Positions 51,537 to 59,675 of a stretch of DNA of 64,000 bases are shown in pieces. Under the pieces are notes generated by a model. The model saw only the letters and a program-made list of their open reading frames with translations, did no database searches and was not told the DNA's origin. Numbering within the stretch: the first letter of the stretch is position 1; every line of letters starts with the position of its first letter. The stretch spans positions 2,268,001 through 2,332,000 of the forward strand of contig NZ_CP136419.1 in assembly GCF_039233145.1 (NCBI RefSeq), in the 5' to 3' direction. The position numbers and the translations under genes were made by a program. Source of the stretch: Moorella humiferrea. GTDB taxonomy: Bacteria; Bacillota; DSM-521; Neomoorellales; Neomoorellaceae.

Positions 51537-53525
51537 TTAGTCTTCTTTATAAGGAATGTTGTACTGATCTATTTTACGGTAAAGGGTGCTACGACTTATA
51601 CCTAGAACCTTAGCTGCTTCCACAATACTGGGTACCCGATTCAAAGTATTGATTATAGCTCTTCTTTCAATTTCAGCCAAGGGAAGTAATTCTACTTGCT
51701 GCACCGGCGTTGTATACTGCCCCGCTAAAACCGATTCTGGAATATCCCCGCAATCCAGAATTTCACCCTGCGCTACTACGACACCACGTTCGAGGACATT
51801 TTCCAATTCACGAACATTACCGGGCCAATCGTAATCCTGCAAGCATTTCAGGGCCCTTGGGGTAATACCAATCACCTTCTTCCCTAGCCGCTTGCTGATT
51901 TGAGGTAGCATATATTCAACAAGCAGTGGAATGTCTTCTTTGCGCTCCCGCAAAGGCGGTATATTAATCGTAACTACGTTCAACCTGAAGTAGAGGTCTT
52001 CACGAAAAGTGCCTTCAGCCACCTTCGCCGCCAGATTTTTGTTAGTAGCCGCTATAACCCTTACATCAATAGGTATGGGTTTGAATCCCCCCACCCGAAC
52101 GACCTGCCTCTCTTGCAGGACCCTCAAGAGCACCGCCTGGAGATCGAGAGGCATATCACCTATTTCATCGAGAAAAATCGTGCCGCCATTAGCACGTTCA
52201 AACTTTCCCGGACGGCCATTGCGGTTGGCGCCAGTAAAGCTACCTGCCTCATAGCCAAACAGTTCGCTTTCGATCAAAGTTCTAGGAATAGCCGAACAGT
52301 TCACCGCAATAAAGGGTCCTTTACGCCGGCTGGCGTTGTGGATGCTCTGGGCAAACAATTCTTTGCCAGTCCCACTTTCACCTAATAAGAGGATGGTAGA
52401 ATTGGTAAGAGCAGCCGTGCGGGCAATTTCCTTCGCCCTCTCCAGCTTTTTACTCCTGCCAATAATGGCATGAAAGGTGAATTGGGCCTGGGCACCCGTT
52501 ATTTCGTTTACCAGGCGATGAATTGTTTCTCTACCGTGAACGACAATAACCGCACCCATTATTTTGCCTTCCTCGTTTATAATCGGGCGGGCTTTTATCG
52601 TATAACGCAAGGTGTTTTTACCATTTTCAAAGATGACTTCCACATTATCCATTACAGCAGCTTTTTCAACAACGCTCGATAGCGGCGGCGAACATTTGAA
52701 CACATCATCAACAAATTTGCCGATAACGTCTTCTTCTTTTAACCCAAACATACCAGCCACCTTGGGATTAAGCTGTCTAATAAAGCTCTTTTCATCTATA
52801 GTCATAACTCCCTCTGGTACTGAGACAAGGGTCGTTTTCATAATAGCATTGGCCTTAATAATATCTTCCAGAGCTTTTTTAATTTGTATCTCGTTTTCAA
52901 TAGCTTTGGCGGCGGCAATTACCATACCCAAGGTATGTGGATGAACCTTCTCGCTATCGGCTGACATATTAAGAATACCAATCATTTTATGCTCGCCGTC
53001 AAAAATTGGTGCTGCTGAACAGGTAATACTGTGCTGTGTTGCACAATAATGCTCACATCCTACAATCTGCACCGGTTGGCCTATGATAATCGCTGTCCCT
53101 ACCGCGTTGGTTCCTGCTTCTTTTTCGGACCATACGGCTCCTTCCACCAGGTTAATCCGCTTAAAGCGTTCTATTTCTAAAGGATCTCCATCAAGTAGCA
53201 GTACTACACCTTCTTCATCGGCTAAAAAAATTATAAAGCCGCTACCTTCTACTGCTTTATACAACGTTTTTATATACGGTTTAGCAGTCTGCAAAAGGTC
53301 CTGTCTTCTCTTTTTCCTAACGATAAGCTCCTTCGGTGGAATAATGCGAGCTATTTCCCTTGAAAAAGGATCTACTTTCATTTGGGCGCAGCGTTGCCAA
53401 GATTCAAGGATTAGCTTTCGTACCCCCTGAGGAATTTCACCGTGATAAACAAATTTTTCCCAGGCTTCTTTGTTTTTGAAACCCAACAAAGATGATTCCG
53501 TGTTTGCACTGGTGATACTCGTCAA
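51537..53525 (-). CDS. AcoR-type sigma-54-dependent activator (GAF, PAS, AAA+, Fis HTH)
   Basis: 662 residues from TTG at 53525. N-terminal GAF-like sensor (about 85-215) with Cys157, Cys161 and Cys169; PAS at about 230-340; AAA+ domain with Walker A GESGTGKE (382-389), sigma-54 contact loop GSFTGA (428-433, Ser in place of Ala of GAFTGA), Walker B TIFLDEIGDMPL; Fis-type HTH at the end (EAAKVLGISRSTLYRKID). It is the only regulator in the island, and three sigma-54 promoters lie in the same island, so it is their likely activator. The inducing signal is unknown. Confidence 0.9.
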   Translation of the reverse strand: MTSITSANTESSLLGFKNKEAWEKFVYHGEIPQGVRKLILESWQRCAQMKVDPFSREIARIIPPKELIVRKKRRQDLLQTAKPYIKTLYKAVEGSGFIIFLADEEGVVLLLDGDPLEIERFKRINLVEGAVWSEKEAGTNAVGTAIIIGQPVQIVGCEHYCATQHSITCSAAPIFDGEHKMIGILNMSADSEKVHPHTLGMVIAAAKAIENEIQIKKALEDIIKANAIMKTTLVSVPEGVMTIDEKSFIRQLNPKVAGMFGLKEEDVIGKFVDDVFKCSPPLSSVVEKAAVMDNVEVIFENGKNTLRYTIKARPIINEEGKIMGAVIVVHGRETIHRLVNEITGAQAQFTFHAIIGRSKKLERAKEIARTAALTNSTILLLGESGTGKELFAQSIHNASRRKGPFIAVNCSAIPRTLIESELFGYEAGSFTGANRNGRPGKFERANGGTIFLDEIGDMPLDLQAVLLRVLQERQVVRVGGFKPIPIDVRVIAATNKNLAAKVAEGTFREDLYFRLNVVTINIPPLRERKEDIPLLVEYMLPQISKRLGKKVIGITPRALKCLQDYDWPGNVRELENVLERGVVVAQGEILDCGDIPESVLAGQYTTPVQQVELLPLAEIERRAIINTLNRVPSIVEAAKVLGISRSTLYRKIDQYNIPYKED

Positions 53526-53800
53526 TTGCCTTTCACCTCTCAGGCATAACAGTTACTTCCTGTCAATGCCAACCAGGCTATTTGTTAACCACCATACTTT
53601 CTGTGTGCTGAATGTTTATTTAGTAATCAGCATTATTCATGCGCCCTTATCTTACATATTACTACTTCAAATTCAATCTCGCCTCCCCTCACCTGTTAAT
53701 ATCTGATAGGTTGCACCGCCTCTTCTCGGGTGTCCGGTAAGATGTGGGAATAAGTGTTCACGGAGTTGTAAACCTGGTAAATTAAAGGTTTAAAGTCAGG
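53526..53800. other. Non-coding stretch upstream of the sigma-54 activator
   Basis: AT-rich, no convincing ORF, RNA or sigma-54 site. It must hold the activator's own promoter, which I could not identify with confidence. Confidence 0.5.
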
Positions 53801-53843
53801 AAATATAAAAAACGGGCGGCGTTTCTTCCCTAGGTCGCCGCCC
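53801..53843 (-). terminator. Terminator downstream of the broken DUF2283 gene
   Basis: A perfect 8-bp GC stem, GGGCGGCG (53814-53821) with CGCCGCCC (53836-53843), followed on the minus strand by GTTTTTTATATTT. Confidence 0.85.
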
Positions 53844-53933
53844 AGCGGTCAAATCTGTGCCGGGCTGATTTCCGTCGCAAAGCAGAAACTTCGCTGCTTA
53901 TGCGTGCAATACGGTTGTTACCTTCCTTTGCCC

Positions 53934-54184
53934 TCACTCTTTTCCCCGTTTCCGCCTGCTCGCATTCAAAATTGTCACTCCTACTACTTCGCTACCGCAG
54001 TAGCGCACCACGGTGTCTTCCCCGACGAATTCACTGTCGTCGGCGGCGACCGGCTGTTCGGTGAAATGCACGTATAGGACGTCTCCTATCGGGTCGTAGG
54101 ATACCCGTAGAAGGGGAAGGCCGGACCCACAACCGCCTGAGACACCGCTTCGGCTAGCTTAATATAACTCATTGCTTCGGCCAT
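53934..54184 (-). pseudogene. Frameshifted DUF2283-like gene
   Basis: Starting at ATG 54184 (GAGGGTGATCAT before it) the frame reads MAEAMSYIKLAEAVSQAV and soon meets a stop. Shifting frame continues as LPLLRVSYDPIGDVLYVHF, EDTVVRY and VVGVTILNASRR to a TGA at 53934, which is the DUF2283 pattern (YD..aDVLYi.F, VVGi.IlnAs). The break lies near 54105. DUF2283 genes often sit beside DUF4258 toxin-like genes. It could be a real inactivation or a sequencing error. Confidence 0.6.
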
Positions 54185-54233
54185 ATGATCACCCTCTTCT
54201 CTAGTTGCCCACCCTTCCGTGTCAGGAATGCTG

Positions 54234-54410
54234 TTATGATAAAGCCGTCACCAGAAATTCCGCGGGAGTATTTTCTCGCACGGCCAACAGCTCTCCGCCG
54301 CTCCCTGCCAAAACCCCAGCATATGCCCCCGTCTTCTCTCCAATCACAATTTTCTCCAGCTCCCTTTCTGCTAACTTTAGTCTAACAGAAATGTGCGGCA
54401 TCAGCAACAT
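54234..54410 (-). CDS. Short ORF of 58 residues, possibly a decayed DUF4258-like gene
   Basis: ATG at 54410 to TAA at 54234: starts MLLMPHISVRLKLAERELE and ends ENTPAEFLVTALS. The last part vaguely recalls the C-terminal strand of DUF4258 proteins, which pair with DUF2283. No ribosome site is visible and the match is weak, so it may be a relic or not a gene at all. Confidence 0.25.
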   Translation of the reverse strand: MLLMPHISVRLKLAERELEKIVIGEKTGAYAGVLAGSGGELLAVRENTPAEFLVTALS

Positions 54411-54455
54411 TAATACAAGTACCGGTTGCTGGGTTAGGTTACATTATAATTACTC

Positions 54456-54489
54456 TTAATAAAGGGGCAAATCGGGGATAGCGTTTAAA
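54456..54489 (+). repeat. Right 34-bp direct repeat (tsaD 3' end)
   Basis: Identical to 34205-34238, same orientation, 20,251 bp apart. Read on the minus strand it encodes the last 11 residues of TsaD and the stop codon, so this side of the junction keeps the gene whole. Confidence 0.9.
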
Positions 54490-55469
54490 TCCAGGGGGGC
54501 AAAATCCCGGCGCAGATACTGGTAGTAGGCCGCGCAGGCGATCATGGCGGCGTTGTCGGTGCAGAGTCGAGGTTCTGGGCAAAAAAAGGGCAGGGCTGCT
54601 TCCCTGGCCGCCGCCGCCATTTCGCGGCGTAAGAACCCGTTGGCAGCCACACCCCCGGCCAGGAGAATGGAACAGGCGTTAAAACGCCGGGCGGCCTGTA
54701 TGGTTTTAGTTACCAGTACTTCCACCACCGCCGCTTGAAAGCTGGCCGCGACATCGGCCGGGTTTACCTCGGCCCCCGTCTGCTGTGCATGGTGCAGGTA
54801 ATTGATTACCGCCGACTTCAGGCCGCTGAAGCTGAAGTCCAGGCTGCCCTCTTCCAGCCAAGCCCGCGGGAAACTGACGGCCCGGGGATCGCCTTCCCGG
54901 GCCAGCTTTTCTAATTCAGGGCCACCCGGGTAGGGTAGGCCCAACACCCGGGCCACTTTGTCGAAGGCTTCCCCCGCGGCGTCGTCCCGGGTGGAACCGA
55001 GAATACGCCGGCGGGTGTGGCTTTCCAGATACACTAAATTGGTGTGACCGCCGGAAACTACGAGGCAGACGGCCGGCAAGGGCAGCTCGGGGTATTGTAA
55101 AAATCCGGCATAAATATGGCCCAGCAGATGGTGGACGCCGATCAGGGGTTTATCCAGGGCATAGGCCAGGCTTTTGGCATAGGCCAGACCCACCAGCAGC
55201 GCGCCCACCAGCCCCGGGCCGTAGGTGACCGCCACGGCATCCAGCTCATAAAAGGAGAGCCCTGCGACTTCAAGGGCTTCGGCCACCACCGGGACGATAT
55301 TTTCCATGTGATGACGGGAAGCTACCTCTGGTACTACGCCCCCAAAGCGGCGATGGCTCGCAATCTGGGAAGCCACGATGTTCGAACGTATCTCCCTGCC
55401 GCCGATGACAACGGCAGCCGCCGTCTCGTCACAGGAAGTTTCAATGGCCAGAATGGTCGCCGGTTCCAC
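54456..55469 (-). CDS. tsaD: tRNA N6-threonylcarbamoyladenosine synthase subunit TsaD
   Basis: 337 residues taking GTG at 55469, 7 nt after GAGGAG; ATG at 55475 overlaps that site. ASKHA fold with ILAIETSCDETAAAV, the metal-binding HHLLGHIYAGF, CLVVSGGHTNLVY and ARRFNACSILLAGGVAANG. With TsaB and TsaE (same operon) it transfers threonylcarbamoyl to A37 of ANN-decoding tRNAs. The final codons lie inside the 34-bp repeat that borders the island. It overlaps rimI by 29 nt. Confidence 0.93.
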   Translation of the reverse strand: MEPATILAIETSCDETAAAVVIGGREIRSNIVASQIASHRRFGGVVPEVASRHHMENIVPVVAEALEVAGLSFYELDAVAVTYGPGLVGALLVGLAYAKSLAYALDKPLIGVHHLLGHIYAGFLQYPELPLPAVCLVVSGGHTNLVYLESHTRRRILGSTRDDAAGEAFDKVARVLGLPYPGGPELEKLAREGDPRAVSFPRAWLEEGSLDFSFSGLKSAVINYLHHAQQTGAEVNPADVAASFQAAVVEVLVTKTIQAARRFNACSILLAGGVAANGFLRREMAAAAREAALPFFCPEPRLCTDNAAMIACAAYYQYLRRDFAPLDLNAIPDLPLY

Positions 55470-55920
55470 CGTCATTCTCCTCAAAAAAATGTTTCCACAT
55501 TATAATGGCGTCTTCACGGTTGTCGTTATAATACCCTTTACGTATGCCGGCGCGGCAAAAACCGAGGCGTTCGTAAAGGCGCTGGGCCGGCAAATTGGAC
55601 ACCCGCACCTCCAGGGTCATCCTGTCGGCGCCCAGGCGAACGGCTTCCTGCATCAGTACCTTGAGGAGGACCTCCCCCAGGCGCCGGCCGCGGTAGCGGG
55701 GATGGACGGCCACGTTGGTAACATGGGCTTCGTCGAGGATAATCCACATGCCGGCATAGCCCACAACCTGGCGTCCGGCCAGGGCCACATAATAGTAGGC
55801 GAAGTTATTGTTATATATTTCGTTCAAAAATGAGTGGCGCGTCCAGGGTGTGGGGAAGGAAACCCGTTCGATGGCCAGCACCCCATCCAGGTATTCGCCC
55901 GTCATGGGCTGAATACACAC
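55441..55920 (-). CDS. rimI: Ribosomal-protein-S18-type N-acetyltransferase
   Basis: 159 residues taking GTG at 55920, which begins two bases after the tsaB stop; ATG at 55905 is an alternative. GNAT fold: LDGVLAIERVSFPTPWTRHSF, VTNVAVHPRYRGRRLGEVLLK (acetyl-CoA loop), LEVRVSNLPAQRLYERLGF. Typically encoded between tsaB and tsaD in Firmicutes. Acetylates the N-terminus of S18 or related targets. Confidence 0.88.
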   Translation of the reverse strand: MCIQPMTGEYLDGVLAIERVSFPTPWTRHSFLNEIYNNNFAYYYVALAGRQVVGYAGMWIILDEAHVTNVAVHPRYRGRRLGEVLLKVLMQEAVRLGADRMTLEVRVSNLPAQRLYERLGFCRAGIRKGYYNDNREDAIIMWKHFFEENDGGTGDHSGH

Positions 55921-55922
55921 CT

Positions 55923-56609
55923 CTAAGGGTTCTGCCTCTCCGCCGGTGAGGGGCGGAGGTAAAGAGGCTTTAACCGGAAAAGATCGTCCGGCCCGTCTGT
56001 CTGCAGCCGTTTCCGACCCAGCATGGCAATTTGCGCCGCCCGCGGTAGTATGCCGGTGGAGGGAAGAAACCGTGCCGAGGGACCCAGCTGTCGCCATACT
56101 TCCAAGTATGGTTCTACGCCATCGCCTAAAAAATAAACCGGCATATTGTAAGATTTTAATGAGGCTGCCAGGGAATAAGGTTCCACGGCCTGATACGGTG
56201 TTAAGCGGCATAACTCTCCCTCCTGCCAGCGATAAAGGGCCGTATACACCTCCCGGCGGCGGGCATAAAGGACCGGGCAGACAAGGCCCGGCACCTCCCA
56301 GGCGTTCCAGGCCAGGCCATCCAGGGTGGGTACGCCGGCCACCGGTTTTTGCAAGGCGTGGGCCAGACCTTTAATGGTGGCCAAACCGATACGCAGGCCG
56401 GTGAAGGAGCCCGGTCCTAGGGCTACGGCCAAGCCGTCGAGTTCGGCCGGTTTTACCCCTGCTTCCTGGAGGAGGGCGGCGATCATGGGGAGTAGACGCT
56501 GGGAGTGATTTTTCCGGGTATTAAAAAACGTCTCGGCCACCAGCCGGTTGTCGTCTATTAAGGCCACCCCGGCAACCTGGGTGGCGCTGTCAAGCCCCAG
56601 GACCAGCAA
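55923..56609 (-). CDS. tsaB: tRNA threonylcarbamoyladenosine biosynthesis protein TsaB
   Basis: 228 residues. LVLGLDSATQVAGVALI, LLPMIAALLQEAGVKPAELDGLAVALGPGSFTGLRIGLATIKGLA are the conserved TsaB blocks. Inactive ASKHA paralogue that scaffolds TsaD. Overlaps tsaE by 20 nt. Confidence 0.92.
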   Translation of the reverse strand: MLVLGLDSATQVAGVALIDDNRLVAETFFNTRKNHSQRLLPMIAALLQEAGVKPAELDGLAVALGPGSFTGLRIGLATIKGLAHALQKPVAGVPTLDGLAWNAWEVPGLVCPVLYARRREVYTALYRWQEGELCRLTPYQAVEPYSLAASLKSYNMPVYFLGDGVEPYLEVWRQLGPSARFLPSTGILPRAAQIAMLGRKRLQTDGPDDLFRLKPLYLRPSPAERQNP

Positions 56610-57072
56610 GTTTTTTCAACTCCTCCAGAATGCGGACATAACGCGCGCCCCGGCCCGTTAGCACGGCGTAACGCCCCCCTTCAGGCCCGTACTCCAGGGA
56701 AACCTCCAGGTATTCGGGAGGCAAAAGCTCCTCCCCTAACAGCCTTCCCCACTCGACCGCCGTCACTCCGCCCCCGTAAAAATATTCATCTAATCCCAGT
56801 TCCAGAGCGGCTTCGGGATCCTCCAGGCGGTAAACGTCGACGTGGAAAAAGGGAATTCGTCCTTCATACTCCTGGATGAGGGTAAAAGAGGGACTGGTGA
56901 TCCTTCCCTTTACTTCCAGGCCCCGGGCTAGGCCCTGGGCCAGGGTGGTCTTGCCGGCGCCCAGTTCGCCGGTGAGGATCACTACATCGCCCGGTTCCAA
57001 AAGTCCGCCGAGAACCCGGCCCAGTTCCCGCGTAGCCATTTCGTCCTTCAGCCATATCCGCACGAACGTCAC
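56590..57072 (-). CDS. tsaE: tRNA threonylcarbamoyladenosine biosynthesis ATPase TsaE
   Basis: 160 residues. Walker A GELGAGKTTLAQGLA, SPSFTLIQEY, FFHVDVYRL, and the GVTAVEWGRLL Walker-B-like strand. Regulates the TsaBD cycle. Two bases separate it from the uracil-DNA glycosylase stop. Confidence 0.92.
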   Translation of the reverse strand: MTFVRIWLKDEMATRELGRVLGGLLEPGDVVILTGELGAGKTTLAQGLARGLEVKGRITSPSFTLIQEYEGRIPFFHVDVYRLEDPEAALELGLDEYFYGGGVTAVEWGRLLGEELLPPEYLEVSLEYGPEGGRYAVLTGRGARYVRILEELKKLAGPGA

Positions 57073-57074
57073 CG

Positions 57075-57656
57075 TTAAACCTCAAATTCCAGGGACAGCT
57101 GTTCCCTTTGCAAGGCGCAATATACTGCCCGCAGTTTTTTAAAATCCTCCCACACAGGTCGTTTCTTCGCCGCATCCCTGAGCAGCGCCGCCGGATGAAA
57201 GGTGGGCAAATAGCGAATGCCCTCCCTCATGATCCATCTTCCCCGCAGCCTGGTAATGCTGGCCCCTGGGGCGATGAGCGCCCTGGTGGCCACCGCCCCC
57301 AGGCAGACGATGATTTGGGGCTTTATAAGTTTAATCTGGGCCTTTAGAATCGGCAGACAGGTCTGCACTTCACCGGGAAGGGGCTGGCGGTTGCCCGGCG
57401 GCCGGCACTTGACGACATTTGTTATATATAATTCTTCCCTTTTAAAGCCTGCGGCAACCAGGATGCGGTCGAGGAGCTCACCTGCCGCGCCTACAAAGGG
57501 CCGGCCCAGTTCGTCTTCCCGGGCCCCGGGCCCTTCGCCGACCAGCATTATAGCTGCCCGGGGGTTGCCTTCACCAAAGACCACCCTCCGGGCCCCCTGT
57601 CTTAAGGCACAACCCCGGCAGGCCAGGGTTCTGCGGCACAGGGTATCCAGATCCAT
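57075..57656 (-). CDS. Family 4 uracil-DNA glycosylase (4Fe-4S)
   Basis: 193 residues. Cluster Cys in CRGCALR near the N-terminus and in VKCRPPGNRQPLPGEVQTC; catalytic region GEGPGAREDELGRPFVGAAGELLD; C-terminal TFHPAALLRD. Typical of thermophiles and many anaerobes. Removes uracil from DNA. First gene of the tsa operon. Confidence 0.9.
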   Translation of the reverse strand: MDLDTLCRRTLACRGCALRQGARRVVFGEGNPRAAIMLVGEGPGAREDELGRPFVGAAGELLDRILVAAGFKREELYITNVVKCRPPGNRQPLPGEVQTCLPILKAQIKLIKPQIIVCLGAVATRALIAPGASITRLRGRWIMREGIRYLPTFHPAALLRDAAKKRPVWEDFKKLRAVYCALQREQLSLEFEV

Positions 57657-57708
57657 AAAACAACACCTTATAGGTTACTTCTACTTATAATGCCATATTC
57701 CTGCCAAA

Positions 57709-58338
57709 CTAACGCCGCGCCCGCCGGACGGCGGACAACAATTCCCTTGCGGCGGCGGCAACGTCCGGGGCGCCGATCACCGCCGAGACGACGGCCACGC
57801 CGTCGGCTCCGGCCGCGATAACCTCGGCGACGTTCCCTGCATCTATACCCCCTATGGCTACTATGGGTACGTCTACAGCCGCGCGTATGGCCTTCAGTCC
57901 CGCCAGGCCGATGGGTTCGCCGGCGTCTCCCTTGCTTTTGGTGGCGAAGATGCTGCCGACACCCAGGTAATCCGCTCCGTCGGCCACCGCCTGACGGGCC
58001 TCAAGCACCGTCCCCGTCGACACCCCCAGGATTTTCCCGGGACCCAGGAGCTTCCGCGCCACCTGTGCCGGCAAATCCTCCTGGCCGATATGCAGGCCGT
58101 CGGCATCCACCGCCAGGGCCACATCCAGTCGATCGTTGACGATAAAGGCCGCTCCTGCGGCCCGGGTGAGGGTCCGGATTTCCCGGCCCAGTTCCACCAT
58201 TTCTCGGGCAGGCATATCCTTTTCCCGCAGCTGGATGGCCGTCGCTCCGCCGGCCAGGGCCTGGCGCACCAGCTCCAGTGTCGGCCGGCCTCCTCCGAGT
58301 TTGGTCGTAATGACCACATACAGATCCCATGAAGCCAT
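57709..58338 (-). CDS. thiE: Thiamine-phosphate synthase
   Basis: 209 residues. TIM barrel motifs QLREKDMPAREM, FIVNDRLDVALAVDADGLHIGQEDLP, LGVSTGTVLEARQAVADGADYLGVGSIFATKSK and AIGGIDAGNV. Joins HMP-PP and thiazole phosphate. No TPP riboswitch seen in the 75 bp before it; the hairpin there looks like the spo0F terminator. Confidence 0.93.
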   Translation of the reverse strand: MASWDLYVVITTKLGGGRPTLELVRQALAGGATAIQLREKDMPAREMVELGREIRTLTRAAGAAFIVNDRLDVALAVDADGLHIGQEDLPAQVARKLLGPGKILGVSTGTVLEARQAVADGADYLGVGSIFATKSKGDAGEPIGLAGLKAIRAAVDVPIVAIGGIDAGNVAEVIAAGADGVAVVSAVIGAPDVAAAARELLSAVRRARR

Positions 58339-58361
58339 GGTCCTTTCTCCTTCCAGAAAGT

Positions 58362-58393
58362 ATAAAAGCCACCTGCCGTGTAGTTCAGGCGGC
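58362..58393 (-). terminator. Terminator between spo0F and thiE
   Basis: An 8-bp stem with one G-U pair (58368-58375 with 58386-58393), 10-nt loop, followed on the minus strand by TTTTATA. Confidence 0.65.
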
Positions 58394-58413
58394 CTTTCTC
58401 CTCCTTAATGTAA

Positions 58414-58803
58414 TCACCGCACCGCTTTTCTACCGTCAAACACCTCTTCCGGCAGGACGGCCTTTACCTTGGCCTTTAACTCCTCAAGGTCGAAGGGTTT
58501 ATAGATAAAGTCGTCGGCCCCCATACGGCGAATTTCATCTACCGCCTCCACTTCCACATAGGCCGACATGATAATTACAGCCGTTTGCGGCGCTATGGTT
58601 TTGATGCGGGGCAGGGTTTCCAGTCCGCCCATTACGGGCATCCTCACATCCATCAATACCACATCGGGCCGCCAGCGTTCCACCTGGCGCAGGGCATCCC
58701 TCCCATTAACCGCCGTTGCCACCTGATATCCTTCTTCTTGAAAGGCCAGCTGCAACAAGGTCCGGACACCGCGCTGATCATCCACCACCAGCATTCTTGC
58801 CAC
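58414..58803 (-). CDS. spo0F: Spo0F-like single-domain response regulator
   Basis: 129 residues, receiver only. MLVVDDQRGVRTLLQLAF matches the start of Spo0F closely; acidic pair DD at 8-9, phosphoacceptor Asp in VVLMDVRMP, Lys in YKPFD. Spo0F relays phosphate from sporulation kinases to Spo0B/Spo0A. A sigma-H-like promoter with an overlapping 0A box lies upstream, supporting the identity. In clostridia without Spo0B such proteins may act otherwise. Confidence 0.78.
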   Translation of the reverse strand: MARMLVVDDQRGVRTLLQLAFQEEGYQVATAVNGRDALRQVERWRPDVVLMDVRMPVMGGLETLPRIKTIAPQTAVIIMSAYVEVEAVDEIRRMGADDFIYKPFDLEELKAKVKAVLPEEVFDGRKAVR

Positions 58804-58859
58804 TCTTTTACATCCTCCGGCTTCTACAGCAATTAAAATTTCCCCGGTACAATATTCTT

Positions 58860-58884
58860 ATTCGACATCCGTTGACCATTTCCT
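58860..58884 (-). promoter_or_regulatory. Sigma-H-like promoter with 0A box upstream of spo0F
   Basis: Minus strand AGGAAAT (58884-58878), 11-nt spacer, GTCGAAT (58866-58860), fitting RnAGGAwww-N11-12-RnnGAAT except the first base. TGTCGAA (58867-58861) is a perfect Spo0A box overlapping the -10. Confidence 0.6.
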
Positions 58885-58995
58885 TGTAACTCAGGAAAAA
58901 AATATACAGGAAAACGCTAACCTGCAAAAGGTATCGACATAATTTTCTAATAGAAACCGTCGAATGGCCGAACCCGGTGATACCAGCTCCTCAGC

Positions 58996-59346
58996 TCATA
59001 TCTCTACTAATCCGAGGCTGATCTCGATGGCGCGGTTGACCTTTTCCAGGGTTTCTTCATCAAGGACGGCAATCTTTTGTTTAAGACGGCTTTTATCAAT
59101 TGTACGGATCTGTTCTAAAAGGATGACCGAATCCCGTTCCAGGCCGCTCTTGGCCGCGCTTATTTCTACATGGGTGGGCAATTTCGCCTTGGCGATTTGG
59201 GAAGTTATAGCGGCAACGATGGTGGTGGGGCTGTATTGGTTGCCGATGTCGTTTTGAATGATGAGCACCGGCCGGGTTCCCCCCTGCTCGGAGCCGACAA
59301 CCGGATTTAGATGGGCGTAAAAGACGTCTCCGCGTCGTACCAGCAT
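58996..59346 (-). CDS. MazF/EndoA-type mRNA interferase toxin
   Basis: 116 residues from ATG at 59346, overlapping nothing but starting one base before the antitoxin stop. [33 protein letters not shown] is the PemK/MazF signature, followed by [11 protein letters not shown] and [13 protein letters not shown]. Cleaves specific RNA sequences when free. Position beside alr is the usual Firmicute ndoA locus. Confidence 0.92.
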   Translation of the reverse strand: MLVRRGDVFYAHLNPVVGSEQGGTRPVLIIQNDIGNQYSPTTIVAAITSQIAKAKLPTHVEISAAKSGLERDSVILLEQIRTIDKSRLKQKIAVLDEETLEKVNRAIEISLGLVEI

Positions 59347-59347
59347 T

Positions 59348-59623
59348 TTATTTGCACTCCGCCAACCTGTCGTCGTAATGTTTTTGGGCTTCATTTTCTA
59401 CCTCATAGTGTTCCACGGCAAGGGCCAGGTTAATTGAAGCCATTTCCTGGTAACCACGCTTCATCTGTTCCCGGATACTGCGGCGTTTGCGTTCGGTAAT
59501 ATACAACTTCATGGCCTCGCGAATAAATTCACTCCTATTACGCCTTTCCATGGTCGCCAGGCCGTCGACCTCGGCCAGGAGGCTCTCGGGTAAGCTGATC
59601 ATGATTCTTTTGACACCCGGCAA
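59348..59623 (-). CDS. MazE/EndoAI-type ribbon-helix-helix antitoxin
   Basis: 91 residues from TTG at 59623, 9 nt after AGGAGG; a longer upstream reading lacks a site. [38 protein letters not shown] is a ribbon-helix-helix DNA-binding domain; the C-terminal helix should block MazF. Likely autorepresses through the palindrome in its promoter. Confidence 0.88.
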   Translation of the reverse strand: MPGVKRIMISLPESLLAEVDGLATMERRNRSEFIREAMKLYITERKRRSIREQMKRGYQEMASINLALAVEHYEVENEAQKHYDDRLAECK

Positions 59624-59675
59624 GAAAAGGCACCTCCTACTGGGGGGTAACAATATTGCCGTCATGATATAACTA

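Larger units (their letters stand above)
34205..54489. mobile_element. Putative 20.25-kb genomic island inserted at the tsaD 3' end
   Basis: The block between the two 34-bp direct repeats carries a self-contained set of redox, lipoyl and sigma-54 genes and is more AT-rich than its flanks: the 60-base line at 35041-35100 region is under 50 percent GC, while the tsaD line at 55201-55260 is about 68 percent. The right junction restores tsaD; the left one keeps the hairpin that should follow tsaD. Near the right end are a frameshifted small gene and a short ORF. No integrase, transposase or phage gene is recognised, so the element is either decayed or was mobilised in trans. Confidence 0.7.

Noticed and set aside
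34205-54489. Prophage or conjugative element
   Set aside because: No capsid, tail, lysis, relaxase, integrase or replication gene is visible. Only the repeat structure and composition support an island.
58339-58413. TPP riboswitch before thiE
   Set aside because: Only 75 bp are available, with none of the conserved THI-box sequences; the hairpin with T tract fits a terminator for spo0F.
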